The position numbers and the translations under genes were made by a program. The notes under the pieces are model-generated. The model did not search any database. It was not told the DNA's origin and worked only from the letters and a program-made list of their open reading frames with translations. A stretch of 64,000 nucleotides of DNA from Phycisphaerae bacterium (GTDB lineage: Bacteria > Planctomycetota > Phycisphaerae > UBA1845 > Fen-1342), in the NCBI GenBank assembly GCA_017999985.1, contig JAGNKU010000005.1, positions 62,001 through 126,000 of the forward strand, in the 5' to 3' direction. This document shows, piece by piece, positions 39,557 through 48,904 of the stretch (position 1 is the first letter of the stretch; each line of letters begins with the position of its first letter).

Positions 39557-40828
39557 TCACCTGCCGGTTTCGGGCTCTTTCAGGGGCACGGCCCAGATGT
39601 TGCGAAAGCGTATGCGATTGCCGTGGTCCTGCAACGCCAGCGGTGCAGGGCCCGGGCCTTCCGGCCGGCCGGCGCCCGTGCTATTAGGCATGGTGACGCG
39701 GTCGTGAATGCGCGTGCCGTTATGGTACACGGTAAGCTGGGCGTTCTCAGTCTTCTCGCCGGCAACGTTCCAGCGCGGCGCGCGGAAACTGATCTCGTAG
39801 GTTTGCCACTGACCGGCCGGCAGAGCCATGTTGTAGTCGGGTGCTTTCACCTTGTAGATCGCGCCGCAATTGTCGTCGGTCGGCTCCTGCCCCGCCGAAT
39901 TCAGGATCTGCACCTCGTAGCGCCCCTGCAGGTAGACGCCGCTGTTGCCGTTCGCCTGCCCCGTCTTCCCGTTGTCATCGACGCTGAACTCGATGTGCAA
40001 CCAGCAGTCGCCCAGCGCGCGCCGCGACACGATGTTGCCGGTGCCCGGCTCGACCTCGAGCACGCCTTCAGCGAACTTCCATTTTGCGAGCTCCTTCGGC
40101 CGCTCGGCTGGCTGCCACGCATCGAGACCGGTCGTCGCGTCGAGCAGGACGATCGCATCCGGCGGGCGCTGGCTGGCGGGATTGCCGAGATCCTTGATCC
40201 GCAGGTTCCGCCAGCGCACCTCCAGCGGCTCCGTCTCTTTCGTGTGGTGGACCTGCAGGGCGATGAACCCCCACTGTGTCAGACTGTCGTGCAGGTCCGC
40301 GGCCGCGACGCCGTTGAGCCAGGTCTTGATCGAATCGCCCGTGGCGACGATGCGCAGGTGGTTCCACGCGCCTGGCTTGAACGCCTTCTGCGCCGGCTCG
40401 TTCTTCTCCAGCGAGCACAGCCAGTCGCGCCGGCTCTCATCGTAGATCCCGCCGGACCACGCCCGCGCAGACGGATCGATCTCGACCTGGTAGCCGTGGA
40501 CGACGCCCGCGCGATAGCCCGGCACGCTCTGGCTGCGGATCTGCACGCCGGAGTTCAGGCGCGGATCGACCTTGAATTCCAGCTCCAGCTCGAAGTCGGC
40601 GTAGGTGCGCTCAGTACAGAGGAAGCTGTTGGGCGTGTTCGGCACCGTCTGGCCGATGATCTCGCCGCCTTCGACGCGGTACTTCGCCGCGCCGCCGCGC
40701 TGCACCCAGCCGGTCAGCGTGTCGCCCTGGATGAGGTTGGCCCATTCTGGGCCTGCAGCGACCGCCGCGCGCCCGGCGCCGATCAGCAGTGCGAGTACGC
40801 ATACGGGTTGCGCGATCCGTTTCATCAT
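39557..40828 (-). CDS. DUF1080 (3-keto-disaccharide hydrolase type), two tandem domains
   Basis: A 423-residue protein. The start at ATG 40828 follows GGAGAG; the open frame further upstream has no homology. A signal peptide (RIAQPVCVLALLIGAGRAAV) is followed by two DUF1080 concanavalin-like domains: 30-215 (FLCTERTYADFELELEFKVD, YRAGVVHGYQVEIDPSARAW) and 225-420 (WLHIEFSVDDNGKTGQANGN, GVYLQGRYEVQILNSAG). Single DUF1080 proteins include lyases or hydrolases of 3-keto-glycosides. Context with an oxidoreductase supports such a role. Confidence 0.88.
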   Translation of the reverse strand: MMKRIAQPVCVLALLIGAGRAAVAAGPEWANLIQGDTLTGWVQRGGAAKYRVEGGEIIGQTVPNTPNSFLCTERTYADFELELEFKVDPRLNSGVQIRSQSVPGYRAGVVHGYQVEIDPSARAWSGGIYDESRRDWLCSLEKNEPAQKAFKPGAWNHLRIVATGDSIKTWLNGVAAADLHDSLTQWGFIALQVHHTKETEPLEVRWRNLRIKDLGNPASQRPPDAIVLLDATTGLDAWQPAERPKELAKWKFAEGVLEVEPGTGNIVSRRALGDCWLHIEFSVDDNGKTGQANGNSGVYLQGRYEVQILNSAGQEPTDDNCGAIYKVKAPDYNMALPAGQWQTYEISFRAPRWNVAGEKTENAQLTVYHNGTRIHDRVTMPNSTGAGRPEGPGPAPLALQDHGNRIRFRNIWAVPLKEPETGR

Positions 40829-40910
40829 GCTTTGTCTCTCCAGGCCCATCAGAATACCCGCGCGCCCGCCGTTCGGCACGCTGCCGCGGCGCACCCCTGG
40901 CCGGACCGGC

Positions 40911-41957
40911 TCACGGCGCGAGGAAGTGGCTCTCGATGTACCTGGCGGCCGGATCGAAGGCGTCCGCAGCCTGCGTGAAATCGACTGGCATCGTCCGGAT
41001 GGCATCCAGTCGGCCGACGCGCGACGGCACGGTGGCTGCCCGGTGCAGCGGGATCTGTGCCGATGGCCCGGCGGCCAGCCGCCCCTCGACCTCCGCGGAC
41101 AGCAGATAGTTGATGAGCTGTGCGCCGGCCTCCGGATTCGGGCAACCCTTCACCAGCGCCAGCGTGTTCGGCAATAGCAGCGTCCCCATCTGATCGGCCC
41201 CGCCGTCCGGGAAGACGATCTTCACCGGCTTACCCGTTTCCAATTCCACGATCGCGTCATCCGTGTCGGTCAGCGCCATGACCAGGCGCCCGGCACCGAC
41301 CATCTCCGCACACCCCTTGTTGCCCGACAGAACCTGCACGTCGTTGTTTCGCAGCGAGTCCAGCAGCGCCGTCGCTCGCGCTTCGCCGTGCAGCGCAAAC
41401 AGGCACGCGACGTGCGACGCCGTCGTGCCGAACAGCGGCTTCGCGATCCCAGTGCGGCCTTTCCACTGCGAATCGGCCAGGTCGGCGATCGACGTGGGCA
41501 TGCGTTCCGCCGGCACGAGTTCCGTGTTCACGATGAGCACGCGGGCCCGGGCCGCGAACCCGAACCAGTAGCCGTCCGGGTCGCGAAACTGCGGCGGATA
41601 GTTCGCCGCTTCAGCCGGCGCGCACGGCTGCAGGAGCCCCTCGTGCCTCAGCCGCAGCGTGTTCAGGATCTCGTTGTTCCAGAACACGTCACACCGCGGC
41701 CGGTTGGCCTCCGCGCTAATCCGGTTCGTCAGCCCGACCGTCTTCGTCGCCTCGCTGTCGTAGGCCGGGCGCACGACGATCCCCGTTCGCGCCGTGAAGT
41801 CGTTGAGAATCGGCTCGGAGAATTGCCGGTCCAGCGCCGTGTAGACGATCACCTCGCCCACCGCCGGCTGCGAGCTCGTCGAACCCGCCGGCGTGCGCTC
41901 ACAGCCCGCCACGACCCCCAGCACCACGACCAATGACAGAACACCACCCCACATCAC
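40911..41957 (-). CDS. ABC transporter substrate-binding lipoprotein (iron-type family)
   Basis: A 348-residue protein with lipobox VVAGC (Cys19). The mature fold matches extracellular binding proteins of the FbpA/AfuA class: VIVYTALDRQFSEPILNDFT, ARTGIVVRPAYDSEATKTVG, CDVFWNNEILNTLRLRHEGL, GTTASHVACLFALHGEARAT and NTLALVKGCPNPEAGAQLIN. The class carries ferric iron, thiamine or phosphonates, so the ligand is open. It begins immediately after the permease stop codon. Confidence 0.85.
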   Translation of the reverse strand: MMWGGVLSLVVVLGVVAGCERTPAGSTSSQPAVGEVIVYTALDRQFSEPILNDFTARTGIVVRPAYDSEATKTVGLTNRISAEANRPRCDVFWNNEILNTLRLRHEGLLQPCAPAEAANYPPQFRDPDGYWFGFAARARVLIVNTELVPAERMPTSIADLADSQWKGRTGIAKPLFGTTASHVACLFALHGEARATALLDSLRNNDVQVLSGNKGCAEMVGAGRLVMALTDTDDAIVELETGKPVKIVFPDGGADQMGTLLLPNTLALVKGCPNPEAGAQLINYLLSAEVEGRLAAGPSAQIPLHRAATVPSRVGRLDAIRTMPVDFTQAADAFDPAARYIESHFLAP

Positions 41958-43541
41958 TCACGCTCCTTCGCGTAACCGCCGCCAGTGCCCACGCCACAAC
42001 AGCAGCATCAGCAGCGCCCACGGCACCACGATCAACCCAACCGACAGCACCGCCAGCACGGCCACGTCACGATACACCCCAAAGTGCAGCAGCGTAAACG
42101 CGCGCACCGCCGCCACGGTCACGCCCGGCGGTGCCAGCAGCAAGGTCGCGCCCAGTTCCGCGAAACTGAAAATCACCAGCACCAGCCACGCCAGGGCCAC
42201 GTCCGGCAGCAGCGCCGGCAAACGCACGTGCCAGTGCTCGCGCGACCAGTCACAGCCGTCGACCCGCGCCGCCCGTTCCGCATCCCGCGGCACACGCCGC
42301 ACGCCGGGCACGAGCAGCAACACCGCCACCGGCAGGAACCGCACGAAGTACCCGAGTACCACGATCGCCGCCGAGTCGTACACCGCTCCCGGCCAGCCCG
42401 GCCGGTTCAGCAACCCGATGAGACTGATCGCCACGACCGGCGCCGGCACGGCCAGGAGCACGACCACGGCCGCGCCGGTCACCCAGCCGCGCCGCCCGCC
42501 GCGCGCCAGGCCCCACGCCAGCCCGCTCGCGGGCAACACGGCCGCTGTCGCGCCCGCGACCGCCAGGAGCGCCGACAGGCCCAACTCGCCGCGCAAGTCC
42601 CACGCCGCCGCCGTGACCAGCTCCCACGGCGTCAGGTGCCGCGCGAGTGCCCAGGCCAACGTGCCCAGTCCCGCCAGCAGGCACGCCGCCAGCGTCAGCG
42701 CCAGCACCCAACGCCACCGGCCCAAGCTGAACACGCGTGGTCGGGCGCCGAATTGCCACGGCGTCTGCTCGCCCACCAGCCGATAGCGTGCCTGCGCAGC
42801 GACCAGCAGGGCCGCCAGCACCAGCAGCACGGGCAGGCCGGTGAGCAGTGGCCCCGCCCGCCGGCCCGCGAGCGCGTACTGACTGCGCACTTCCTCCGCA
42901 AACGTCCGCACGCCGAGCAGATCGCCGATGGTGCTGTCCGTGACGATCAGCAGCACCAGGACGACGGCCAGCACGATGAAGCCCCACGCCGCGGCGGGCA
43001 ACGTCACGCGCCACAGCACGCGGGTCGGCGTCGCGTCGAGCAGCGCAGCCTCCTCGAGCTCGCGGTCCGCCGACCAGAACGTCGCACCCAGCACAAGCAG
43101 CGCCAGTGGCGTGTACACGAGCCCGTAGAGCAGACCGCACGCGACGGCCGAGTTCATCGCGCTGATCAGCGGGATCGCGGAGAAGACGAAGGTGAGGCTG
43201 ACGTACACCGGCACGCATGCGCCGAACAGCGCCGCTGCCAGCAGCAACCCGCGCCCGGGCAGATTGGTGCGGGTCACCAGCAAGCCGAGGCCGCCGCCCA
43301 CCGTGGCCGCGACCAGAAGCCCAACGCCACAGACGATCGCGGTATTCCTGAGGAGCAGCCCCCAGCGGCTGATGTCGACCAGCGCGGCCCGCGGCGCGGC
43401 GTCCGTCGGGTCCAGCAGCGCCTTGAGAGCGTCATACGCGGCGTACGCCGGCACGATGAGCGCCGCCAACAACACCAGCGCATGCACGACCGGCACGCTG
43501 CCGCGCAGCCAATCGCCGAGTCTGGACCCTCGCGCGTGCAT
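41958..43541 (-). CDS. ABC transporter permease, fused two-domain (FbpB type)
   Basis: A 527-residue protein from the ATG at 43541; an earlier start in the frame would add 47 residues without homology. About twelve membrane helices are visible. Each half has a cytoplasmic EAA loop: EEAALLDATPTRVLWRVTLP and ERAARVDGCDWSREHWHVRL. Fused permeases of this type partner with binding proteins like the one encoded next. No ATPase gene is found next to it, so the ATPase must be elsewhere or shared. It starts an operon of six minus-strand genes. Confidence 0.88.
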   Translation of the reverse strand: MHARGSRLGDWLRGSVPVVHALVLLAALIVPAYAAYDALKALLDPTDAAPRAALVDISRWGLLLRNTAIVCGVGLLVAATVGGGLGLLVTRTNLPGRGLLLAAALFGACVPVYVSLTFVFSAIPLISAMNSAVACGLLYGLVYTPLALLVLGATFWSADRELEEAALLDATPTRVLWRVTLPAAAWGFIVLAVVLVLLIVTDSTIGDLLGVRTFAEEVRSQYALAGRRAGPLLTGLPVLLVLAALLVAAQARYRLVGEQTPWQFGARPRVFSLGRWRWVLALTLAACLLAGLGTLAWALARHLTPWELVTAAAWDLRGELGLSALLAVAGATAAVLPASGLAWGLARGGRRGWVTGAAVVVLLAVPAPVVAISLIGLLNRPGWPGAVYDSAAIVVLGYFVRFLPVAVLLLVPGVRRVPRDAERAARVDGCDWSREHWHVRLPALLPDVALAWLVLVIFSFAELGATLLLAPPGVTVAAVRAFTLLHFGVYRDVAVLAVLSVGLIVVPWALLMLLLWRGHWRRLREGA

Positions 43542-43641
43542 CGCGCGCAATGTAGCACAGGCCTGCGCCGCCTTCGAGGTGAGACACCCTGGCCGCGCTA
43601 CGCCAGACCATGCCACCCTTCGAGGCCAGCATTCAACGCGA

Positions 43642-43669
43642 CAGGCCGGCGGAGTGCTCCGCCGGCCTG
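43642..43669 (-). terminator. Strong hairpin between the dockerin-like gene and the permease
   Basis: CAGGCCGGCGGAG and CTCCGCCGGCCTG form a perfect 13-base stem with a two-base loop, 37 bases after the stop of the minus-strand gene at 43706. No U tract follows, so a hairpin-assisted or Rho-type stop is likely rather than a textbook intrinsic terminator. Confidence 0.6.
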
Positions 43670-43705
43670 CCGGAATGGTCACTTGTTGCTTGCTCTGCCG
43701 CGCTG

Positions 43706-45901
43706 CTACGGGCAGATGATCGGCAGCGAGCTCGTGCTCAGCAGCGTCACGAACGCGTTGATGTCGCCGAACGACGGATAGTTGCCGTCCGCGTTGATGT
43801 CGCCATTCTGCGGCTCACAGCCCGCGTAGGTGGTCTGCCAGGCCGCGTAATTCGACAGGTAGAGCACGAACGGGTTGATGTCGCCGAAGCTGACCTGGCC
43901 GTCACAGTTCAGGTCGCCAATGCAGACTTGCGGCGCGGCGGGCACAGTGGCGCCGATGTAGAGCAGCGCACTATAAGCCTCGTCCGCGGGGATCGACGGG
44001 TCGTAGTACTGCGAGGTCGGGTCGTTGTATTCCAGGTCGTTGTTGGCATCGTAGATCATGCTCACGTTGAGCACGAGGCCGCCCAGCGTCGTCGCATCGC
44101 GCGTCGGCACGTCCGCGGCCGGTAGCACGCCCAGGTGGCCGGTCTCGCTGATGTTGCCGGACCACGCCGTGCCGGACGAAACCGAGTTGCTGTCCGCGAC
44201 GCCCATGAAGTTGATCGTCCACCAGCGACCGGAGTTCTGCCCCGGGAAGGCCATGCCGAGCTCCGCCACCAGCTCGAGCTCGTAGCCCAGCGTCGCCGGG
44301 TTGTAGACCGCGCGGATCAGGGCCGAATCCTTGTCGTCGTCCGCAGTGTTCGGCAAACCATCGGGGCCGTACCAGATCATCGCGGAGACGAACCAGATGT
44401 TGCCGACCGAGTCGATCAGCGGCGCCGACAGTGACGGCCCCAGCGGCGCCCCGCCGGTCACGTCGAACATCGTCGTCAACCGCCCGATCGGCGTGCCGCC
44501 CGGGCCGTCCAGGATCGGCTTGCCCGTGCCGCCAACCATAGTGGCGTCCGAGGAATAGGCGACCAGCGACCACTGGATCGTGTTCGGCGTGCCACAGGTC
44601 ACGCGGGCGACGACGATGTCGTTCCACGGATTGTCATACCCGGCATACGTGGCCACGTCATAAAGCACGCCCGCGGCAAGCAGGCGGCCCTGCTGATCCA
44701 CCCCCAGCGCGATCGGCGCATTGCCGCCGCTGTACGCGACCTGGCTGTGATAGTGATCGAACACCGCACCTGTATAGGAGAGCATGCTGGGGTTCGTTGG
44801 GTCCGCGATCGGCGCGGCCGGCATTGTCAACAGCAGCGTGCCGGCGACGCTGGCGTCGCCGTTCAGGCCCCACACGCTGATCGAATCGGTCGGGCCGTTG
44901 CCCGCGGTGCTCTTGCTGATGATCGCCGCCGTCCCGTGTGTGCCGGCCACGCATGGCACGTTCCGGGTCATGTACGCGATGCCGCCGCGATGATCCGTCG
45001 TGCCGGGGCGGTGCGCGGTCGTCGTCGCCGGCGGGTTGGCCGCGCCATACGTGTATTCCTTGTTGAAGTTCGTCCCGATGAAGTACGGCACGCCGAAGAT
45101 GCTCTTCGGACCGATACCCGGCGTGTTGTGGATCACGGTGCTGTTCCGCACGATCCAGTTGGTCGCGGCGGCGTCGGAGCCACCCGTGGCGGTGGCCACA
45201 TTCCGTGCCCCGCAATTGCGCGCCAACATGTCCACGTTGAACATCTGGTTCGCCGAGCCCGTCACGCCGGTATCGCCCCGGAACATCACGTTGCCCCACT
45301 CATCGACCGCGCCGACGCCGTACTGCAGCAGGTTGTCGCTCGCGCTGTTGCCGTTCGTCGCGGCCTGCACGCGCTTCACGTACAGCCGGGTGGGCTGCGC
45401 CGGATCGTAGTTGACCACCGCGCCGAGCACGCCGCTGTAATTCTGGCTCGCGTCAGTCGTGCCGAAATCCGCGAACGCGACGCCGAACTGATTGCCGGTA
45501 CCAGTCGGGCTGACGGTCCCGGGCGCATTGTTCATCGTCGGGTGCGTGCCCTGCCCAGGGGTGTTGACCCACAGATCATAGCTCGCCGCCGGGTACGGCA
45601 CGCCGAGCGCCTGGATCCGGCTGATCCCCTGCGCCGAAATCTGGCTGTTGAAATACTCCTTCGTCGCCGCGCTCGTGCTCGACTTGCTCGCCTTGACGAG
45701 CGGCGCGATGCCAAACTGCGTGCCCCACGAGGCCGTGAACGGCGTCAGGTCCACGACGTATTCCGCACACTGCTGCGCTGTGTCCCACGGCGACAGGGCA
45801 TCGCCCGGCAAACCGCCGAGATTCTTCGATACGCTGTCCTGCGCCGCCACCGGCATGGCCAACACGGCCAGTGCCAATGCAATCTGCAATGCTGCTCTCA
45901 T
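43706..45901 (-). CDS. Large secreted protein with dockerin-like C-terminus
   Basis: A 731-residue protein. The start has AGGAGG 9 bases upstream, and the signal peptide is MRAALQIALALAVLAMPVAA. The long middle (about 30-650) contains beta-rich segments (FGVAFADFGTTDASQNYSGV, GGIAYMTRNVPCVAGTHGTA, GLNGDASVAGTLLLTMPAAP) and looks like a beta-propeller, but I cannot assign a family. The end holds two dockerin-like repeats, GDLNCDGQVSFGDINPFVLY and NGDINADGNYPSFGDINAFV. The second has an insertion. No catalytic motif was seen. Confidence 0.85.
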   Translation of the reverse strand: MRAALQIALALAVLAMPVAAQDSVSKNLGGLPGDALSPWDTAQQCAEYVVDLTPFTASWGTQFGIAPLVKASKSSTSAATKEYFNSQISAQGISRIQALGVPYPAASYDLWVNTPGQGTHPTMNNAPGTVSPTGTGNQFGVAFADFGTTDASQNYSGVLGAVVNYDPAQPTRLYVKRVQAATNGNSASDNLLQYGVGAVDEWGNVMFRGDTGVTGSANQMFNVDMLARNCGARNVATATGGSDAAATNWIVRNSTVIHNTPGIGPKSIFGVPYFIGTNFNKEYTYGAANPPATTTAHRPGTTDHRGGIAYMTRNVPCVAGTHGTAAIISKSTAGNGPTDSISVWGLNGDASVAGTLLLTMPAAPIADPTNPSMLSYTGAVFDHYHSQVAYSGGNAPIALGVDQQGRLLAAGVLYDVATYAGYDNPWNDIVVARVTCGTPNTIQWSLVAYSSDATMVGGTGKPILDGPGGTPIGRLTTMFDVTGGAPLGPSLSAPLIDSVGNIWFVSAMIWYGPDGLPNTADDDKDSALIRAVYNPATLGYELELVAELGMAFPGQNSGRWWTINFMGVADSNSVSSGTAWSGNISETGHLGVLPAADVPTRDATTLGGLVLNVSMIYDANNDLEYNDPTSQYYDPSIPADEAYSALLYIGATVPAAPQVCIGDLNCDGQVSFGDINPFVLYLSNYAAWQTTYAGCEPQNGDINADGNYPSFGDINAFVTLLSTSSLPIICP

Positions 45902-46126
45902 GCTGCTGTCCTCCTGGTGGGTCGAAACTTGTTCTGGCCAGGTGCTTCTATCGCCTCACGCCCCGCAGCGTCCGCGCCGTCGCGGCACGCCCGCCGGGGC
46001 ACGCCCTATCCCTGCCCCGCTTTCTCCCGGCCGCCGGTGCGCTCCGTCGCGGCAGCCATCCCCCCTGGAGTTCCGCAGCGCCTCCGGCGGCCCGCGCACG
46101 TGGCGCGAAGGCGCACCGCTGTGCCG

Positions 46127-47257
46127 CTACGGGACTACGGAACCAACCGGTTCACCCGTCATGCCCTCGTTCGCCGACTGCACGACGCCGCCCTTGGGGT
46201 ACCAGAACTGCAGTTCGCGCGAGCGCTGGTCCGCAAGCCGGTCCACGTGCCCGTCAAAAAACAGGGCGTTGATCGTCCCTTTGTTGTCGTGCGCGTCGCC
46301 CGAAGCGATGCCGCGTTGCCCCCCATGCCGGTAGGTGACCGGCAGATTCAGGCCGTTCGACACGGAACCACGGCCGACCGCCATGCCGGCCCAGTTCTTT
46401 GAGCCCCCACGGACTCCATAAGCCTGACACCCAGACCACCACCCGCCGGGCGAGGTATACGAGCCGAACCAGTCGGGGAACGGCGACGTGTCATGGTCAA
46501 CTTGCGTGCTCTCGTCGACAAACCGCGTGCCGTCCGCGGCGAAGATCTTGCGCGCCGCGGGGCCGATCTGGTTCAACCGTCCCGAGAAATCCTGCACGAG
46601 CACTTCCCACTCGGCCGGCGAGACCTTGGCCAGAATGGGCAACGTCGCCACCTTTTCGTCGAATCCCACGACCTTGCCGACGGAGCGCTGCCCGAAGTAC
46701 TGGAACGCGCCCGGCATCAGGTAGCTGACCCCCGGGATCGCGCCTTGAGCCTGAAATTCGCTCTTGTCCGGCCCGCTGCTGCCGTAGTAGGTGATCGACG
46801 TGTACATCTGCGACGGGCACCGATAGCGTTCCATCAAGAAGCGGAAACGCTCGGAGCGCAAGGCGGGCATTTCCATGCCCGGCGCCAGAATCGGCGTCAT
46901 CCAGTCGAACGACTGTACGGGCATCTTGGACTGATACAGCACACTCGGGTTCCCGCCCATGCTGATCATCTTCGCGCGGATGGCCACGCCGGACGTGTTC
47001 ACGCCAGGGATGTAGTCCTTGTTGTCGCCGAAGTAGATCTGGAGCCCGTTGCCGAACTGGCGCATGTGCTGGCCGCAAACCACCGCGCGCGCATGCTCGC
47101 GGGCCGAACTCAAGCTAGGCAGCAGAATCGAAATCAGCAGCGCGATGATTGCCACAACCACCAGCAGCTCGATGAGCGTGAAGGCACGGCGACCACCCTG
47201 GGCCGTGGCCGACGGGTCCTTACGGGGTCTTGACAACCAGTGTCTCGATATCGACAT
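46127..47257 (-). CDS. Type II secretion-like pseudopilin (planctomycete DUF1559-like)
   Basis: A 376-residue protein from the ATG at 47257 (MSISRHWLSRPRKDP). The N-methylation motif is RRAFTLIELLVVVAIIALLI; the cut would precede Phe26, with Glu30 at +5. A mostly beta-rich globular part follows, and near the C-terminus is ALFFDGHVDRLADQRS, the H-X9-DG-like region of these proteins. Cell-surface assembly is probable. Its first 38 bases overlap the end of the upstream gene in another frame. Confidence 0.86.
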   Translation of the reverse strand: MSISRHWLSRPRKDPSATAQGGRRAFTLIELLVVVAIIALLISILLPSLSSAREHARAVVCGQHMRQFGNGLQIYFGDNKDYIPGVNTSGVAIRAKMISMGGNPSVLYQSKMPVQSFDWMTPILAPGMEMPALRSERFRFLMERYRCPSQMYTSITYYGSSGPDKSEFQAQGAIPGVSYLMPGAFQYFGQRSVGKVVGFDEKVATLPILAKVSPAEWEVLVQDFSGRLNQIGPAARKIFAADGTRFVDESTQVDHDTSPFPDWFGSYTSPGGWWSGCQAYGVRGGSKNWAGMAVGRGSVSNGLNLPVTYRHGGQRGIASGDAHDNKGTINALFFDGHVDRLADQRSRELQFWYPKGGVVQSANEGMTGEPVGSVVP

Positions 47258-47561
47258 AGTGGTTCTTGTCTCCGAGTTGGACGAGCGCGTCACGATAGTG
47301 CGGGGTCACGCGCACCGCACCATCTCGCTCGGAACACGGCAATAGGGTCTGTTCGCCGGTGTCGGGGTTGACCTCCGGGATCAACTTGACCTTGTCGCGC
47401 GGCAGCGTGAACACTTTGCCCGTGCTGACGCACACGTAGCGCACGCCGCTCGGCAAGGCCCCCGGCTTCCAGAACTGCCGCGCCACGAACACGCCCGCCA
47501 CGACGATAAGCACCCCGGCGAGTATCGCTTTGTTTCGACTGCTCGCCCAAAAGCTCGCCAT
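47220..47561 (-). CDS. Small single-pass membrane protein upstream of the pseudopilin
   Basis: A 113-residue protein with one N-terminal membrane helix (AILAGVLIVVAGVFVARQFW) and a soluble part VRYVCVSTGKVFTLPRDKVK followed by LIPEVNPDTGEQTLLPCSER. Two single cysteines are spaced about 30 residues apart. I do not recognise a named family; the pairing with a pseudopilin and overlap of reading frames suggest one unit, perhaps in the secretion or pilus-like system. Confidence 0.78.
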   Translation of the reverse strand: MASFWASSRNKAILAGVLIVVAGVFVARQFWKPGALPSGVRYVCVSTGKVFTLPRDKVKLIPEVNPDTGEQTLLPCSERDGAVRVTPHYRDALVQLGDKNHYVDIETLVVKTP

Positions 47562-47895
47562 CGCGGTTGCTCGCTCCAGTTACCGAGCGTGGGCTTGATC
47601 TAAACCGGGTTGTCAGACGGTCACCGCAGACCGACACCGCGCTGCTATCCCAACCCACATACCTGATCTTATGCGGCACATGTTACCGAGACGCGAATCA
47701 TCTGTTAAGCCTTCGTGAGGCGATTTCCGCTCATTCCGCGCGCAGCGGCGGCTTACTCAGCACCCGCGTTCGAGACGCCGGGCGTTCTTGACAGCCTGTC
47801 AATAACAGCCCATCGCACCGCGCGCAGACCGGGGGTGGTGCGGGCATCTTGACCGTTCCTGCGACGGGCGGGATCCCCGTACCCCCCTGATTCCT
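47562..47895. other. Intergenic region between the small membrane gene and truB
   Basis: No credible gene is seen in this 334-base gap. It contains an AT-richer patch around 47640-47710 that could carry the minus-strand promoter for the pseudopilin pair (a -10-like TAAGAT lies there without a clear -35). Confidence 0.4.
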
Positions 47896-48624
47896 TCAAC
47901 TGCCGGGCCGCGGCGGAATGCCCACCGGCCTTTCCCTCAGCAGCTCCCGCGCACGCTCCAGCTTGACCATTGCCGCCTCGGCGCCACCCGCCGCCAGTCG
48001 CTCAGGCGTGCACGCGTCCTCGATCCGGAATGGCCCTACCGCCAGCCGGGCCAACGCAGTGAGGCAGCCGCCCGTCCCGAGGCGCTCCCCGATGTCCCGC
48101 ACCAGCGCGCGCACATACGTCCCGCGCCCGCACGCGACGTCGACCTCCAGCTCCGGCCACTGGTACCGCCGGACGTGGATCCAGTAGATCTGGACGGGGC
48201 GCGGCGTTAGCGTTACCGGCCGACCCGCCCGGCTGAACTTGTAGGCCGGCCGGCCGCAAATCTTGACCGCGCTGGTAGCCGGCGGAACCTGTTGGACGGT
48301 GCCCTCGAAGCCGCGCAGCACGTCGGCGACGCGTTCAGCCGTGGGCGGCTGGGCGACGGCGACGGGCACGAGCGGGTGCTCGCGGTCATAGCTCACGCTG
48401 GTCACATCGAGCGCGATCGCCGTCCGATAAATCTTGGGCTGATCCATCAACGCCTCAACCAACTTCGTCGCCCTTCCCAGGCACAGCACGAGTACGCCCG
48501 ACGCCAGTGGGTCGAGCGTACCGGCGTGGCCGCTCTTGCGCTGACCGGTGATCTCGCGGACCTGCTCCAGCGCCTTCGCGCTGGTCACGCCCAGCGGCTT
48601 ATTCAGATTGATGATGCCGTCCAT
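47896..48624 (-). CDS. truB: tRNA pseudouridine(55) synthase TruB
   Basis: A 242-residue protein beginning MDGIINLNKPLGVTSAKALE. The catalytic Asp38 is in GHAGTLDPLASGVLVL. Other landmarks are PPATSAVKICGRPAYKFSRA and CGRGTYVRALVRDIGERLGT. It makes pseudouridine 55 in the T-loop of tRNAs. It is a stand-alone gene here; rbfA and rpsO, common partners, are absent. The C-terminal PUA domain seen in some homologues is not present. Confidence 0.96.
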   Translation of the reverse strand: MDGIINLNKPLGVTSAKALEQVREITGQRKSGHAGTLDPLASGVLVLCLGRATKLVEALMDQPKIYRTAIALDVTSVSYDREHPLVPVAVAQPPTAERVADVLRGFEGTVQQVPPATSAVKICGRPAYKFSRAGRPVTLTPRPVQIYWIHVRRYQWPELEVDVACGRGTYVRALVRDIGERLGTGGCLTALARLAVGPFRIEDACTPERLAAGGAEAAMVKLERARELLRERPVGIPPRPGS

Positions 48625-48684
48625 GCGTCCGTTCCCGGCGGCACGCTCGGGCAGTCCGTCAGAGGCACCGCAGCGATCTGAGAG

Positions 48685-48707
48685 AGAGCGAAGCTCCGCT
48701 TTGCTCT
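48685..48707 (+). repeat. Long copy of the GCGAAGC palindrome
   Basis: AGAGCGAAGC-TCC-GCTTTGCTCT forms a 10-pair stem with one G-U pair and a three-base loop, in the spacer upstream of the truB start. It is the third copy of the element seen twice after cysK. Confidence 0.5.
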
Positions 48708-48814
48708 GGCGAATCGGCGGTTAGGCGCTCCCCGGCGCTGATACCACCAGCGTGCCCCTGCCGACCGGCAACCGCAAAGACGAGGTTGTATCCGCCGCTC
48801 TGCGTGCGGAATAG

Positions 48815-48850
48815 GGGCCCGGCAGGGGCAATCCAGCCGGGCCCTCTTTT
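48815..48850 (+). terminator. Intrinsic terminator with no gene in front
   Basis: GGGCCCGGC (48815-48823) pairs with GCCGGGCCC (48836-48844) over a 12-base loop, and TCTTTT follows (48845-48850). The orientation is plus strand, but the nearest plus-strand gene upstream is more than 32 kb away, while truB lies on minus. It could end a short RNA from about 48720 onward, or be an attenuator before the DUF192 gene. Confidence 0.6.
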
Positions 48851-48904
48851 GCTCGCCCCCGCTTCCGGATACGCTGCAGTGGCTCCCGATTGGCAGGTGG
48901 CATC

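Noticed and set aside
36161-43781. Plus-strand frames of about 600 residues opposite the oxidoreductase operon
   Set aside because: These are antisense to genes with signal peptides and family motifs; composition is that of shadow frames.
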